Below are positions 1-64,000 of a stretch of 64,000 nt of DNA, piece by piece. The notes under the pieces were generated by a model that was not told the DNA's origin, ran no database searches, and saw nothing but the letters and a program-made list of their open reading frames with translations. The stretch comes from Tretioscincus oriximinensis (taxonomy: Eukaryota > Chordata > Lepidosauria > Squamata > Gymnophthalmidae). The position numbers and the translations under genes were made by a program. Every line of letters starts with the position of its first letter. Position 1 is the stretch's first letter. The stretch lies in contig JAJVDF010000234.1 in the NCBI GenBank assembly GCA_022410635.1, positions 289,380 through 353,379 of the forward strand, in the 5' to 3' direction.

Positions 1-62895
<62,895 letters not shown>

Positions 62896-63180
62896 TCAAC
62901 ACTTAGGGATCCGTACAAGGCATTAACTGTTTTCAAAAGCAGCCCAGTCGTCGGTCTCATGGTGACAGAAACGTGACAGGCCGAAGCGGCAGGCGGGCAC
63001 AGCCGAACGTANGTCAGATTTCTCTCTCCCACCACAGATAGAAGTTTATTCATGCATAAAGCAAAGAGTATTGAAGGTTTCACCTGAATCCCCTTTTTTA
63101 AAAAAATAGCTTTTCTATTCATAAAGAGGGCAGACGCGACATGGACAGTAAAGGCTACAAAATTTACACACATCTCTGAC

Positions 63181-63208
63181 CTTCACACTCACACTCACAC
63201 TCACGCTC
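63181..63208. repeat. (CACACT)n-type short tandem repeat
   Basis: Four to five units of cactca/cacact with one change to cgctca. Confidence 0.8.
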
Positions 63209-63643
63209 ACCACTTCCCCTATCAATTTCATCTCCCCATTCATTCTAGTGGCTTCAGCAAGCAAAGACTTAAAACAGACCTGTCAAGCAACGTGGGGAAG
63301 TTGTGGGAGGAGGGGGGGGGAAGAGAGAGACACCTTTTCCTTCCTCCTTGTTTTGGAATGATTTCTGGAAGTTAGGGGGGGGGTGCAGGGGGGCAGGGAG
63401 CAGAACAGGAAAAACAGCATCCTTAAGCCACCCGTTTTTGCCACCCATTTCTGATTCCTAGTCCTCCCAATATCACAGTAAGCATGGCCCACGTGGTCCG
63501 CCCAGCGGTTAACTTAAGAGCACAGATCCATGCTTTCACACCCACTGGCTGGAACCACTGCAGTGGGATCTGGAACTAGGAAACTAGAGGCCTCATCCAC
63601 ACGGTGCCTTGTCCTGGGTCACCTCTTGGGACAGGGCTTGGCC

Positions 63644-63717
63644 ANCCACGTGCCAGTGTAGACTATGGCAGGCCCNATTCGGGGCCTGCCATAGTCTACA
63701 CTAGCACGTGGCTGGCA
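63644..63717. repeat. Inverted repeat, about 35-bp arms
   Basis: gccanccacgtgccagtgta...tggcaggcccn pairs with ggggcctgccatagtctaca...cacgtggctggc. Single related half-sites occur near 40505 and 41450, so it may be a small dispersed family. Confidence 0.8.
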
Positions 63718-63814
63718 GGCTCCTATTCCGAGGGCAAGCCCAGGAAAAGCCTGCGTGTGGATGCAGCCAGAGCCGCCATCTGTTGCAAAACCATGTTAAG
63801 ATTTGGGGAGGAAA

Positions 63815-63887
63815 GGGGGCTGCCACATGGGTCCCTCCAGCCCCCCCCCCAGGGGGCTGCCACATGGGTCCCTCCAGCCCCCCCCCA
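63815..63887. repeat. Direct duplication, 37 and 36 bp
   Basis: gggggctgccacatgggtcc plus ctccagcccccc is repeated head to tail, differing in the poly-C length. Confidence 0.9.
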
Positions 63888-64000
63888 CTTAAACTTCTAA
63901 AGGAGGAGGGATGTGCTTATGGAAAAAGAAACGATCTATGAAGAGCTGCTTACGCCGGGCTGCCCCTCCCTGCAAATTTCACTTTTGCAAAAGGTCTCCT

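Overview
The window is vertebrate nuclear DNA holding one protein-coding gene, PTCH1 (Patched 1, the Hedgehog receptor), on the minus strand. Thirteen consecutive coding exons, equivalent to human exons 2 to 14, are legible. Each complete exon has exactly the length of its human counterpart. All introns fully inside the window are GT-AG, phases agree across every junction, and no exon carries a stop or an N. The first coding exon lies beyond base 64000. Exon 14 is cut by the start of the window, so the second half of the protein is off to the left.

Layout, right to left in transcription order: 3' part of intron 1 (62794-64000); exon 2 (62601-62793); a 37 kb intron 2 (25346-62600); exons 3 to 13 between 25345 and 2384; exon 14 (1-337). 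The exons encode the cytosolic N-terminus and TM1 (exon 2), extracellular domain 1 (exons 3-9), the sterol-sensing domain TM2-TM6 (exons 9-13) and the start of the middle cytoplasmic loop with its PPPY motif (exon 14).

The non-coding sequence is a mixed graveyard of transposons: a CR1-like LINE family ending in 8-bp TTCTTATG units (at least ten pieces), L2-like LINE pieces, a decayed Tc1-like transposase, tRNA-derived SINEs, a 5S-rRNA-like SINE piece, and many fold-back (MITE-like) hairpins. This mixture of L2, CR1-like and tRNA-SINE elements with AT-rich introns suggests a non-avian reptile, most likely a squamate. That is inference; no species can be assigned.

No second gene, no RNA gene and no novel multi-gene system was found. 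The observations most worth checking are: loss of the first extracellular N-glycosylation sequon of PTCH1; a CR1-like insertion abutting the exon 6 acceptor, with a possible in-frame +13-residue cryptic acceptor; an in-frame hydrophobic alternative N-terminus running into exon 2; exact GLI-type motifs in introns 12 and 2; a palindromic octamer motif; several conserved-looking intronic blocks; a 243-bp palindrome; and a nearly identical 75-bp tandem repeat.
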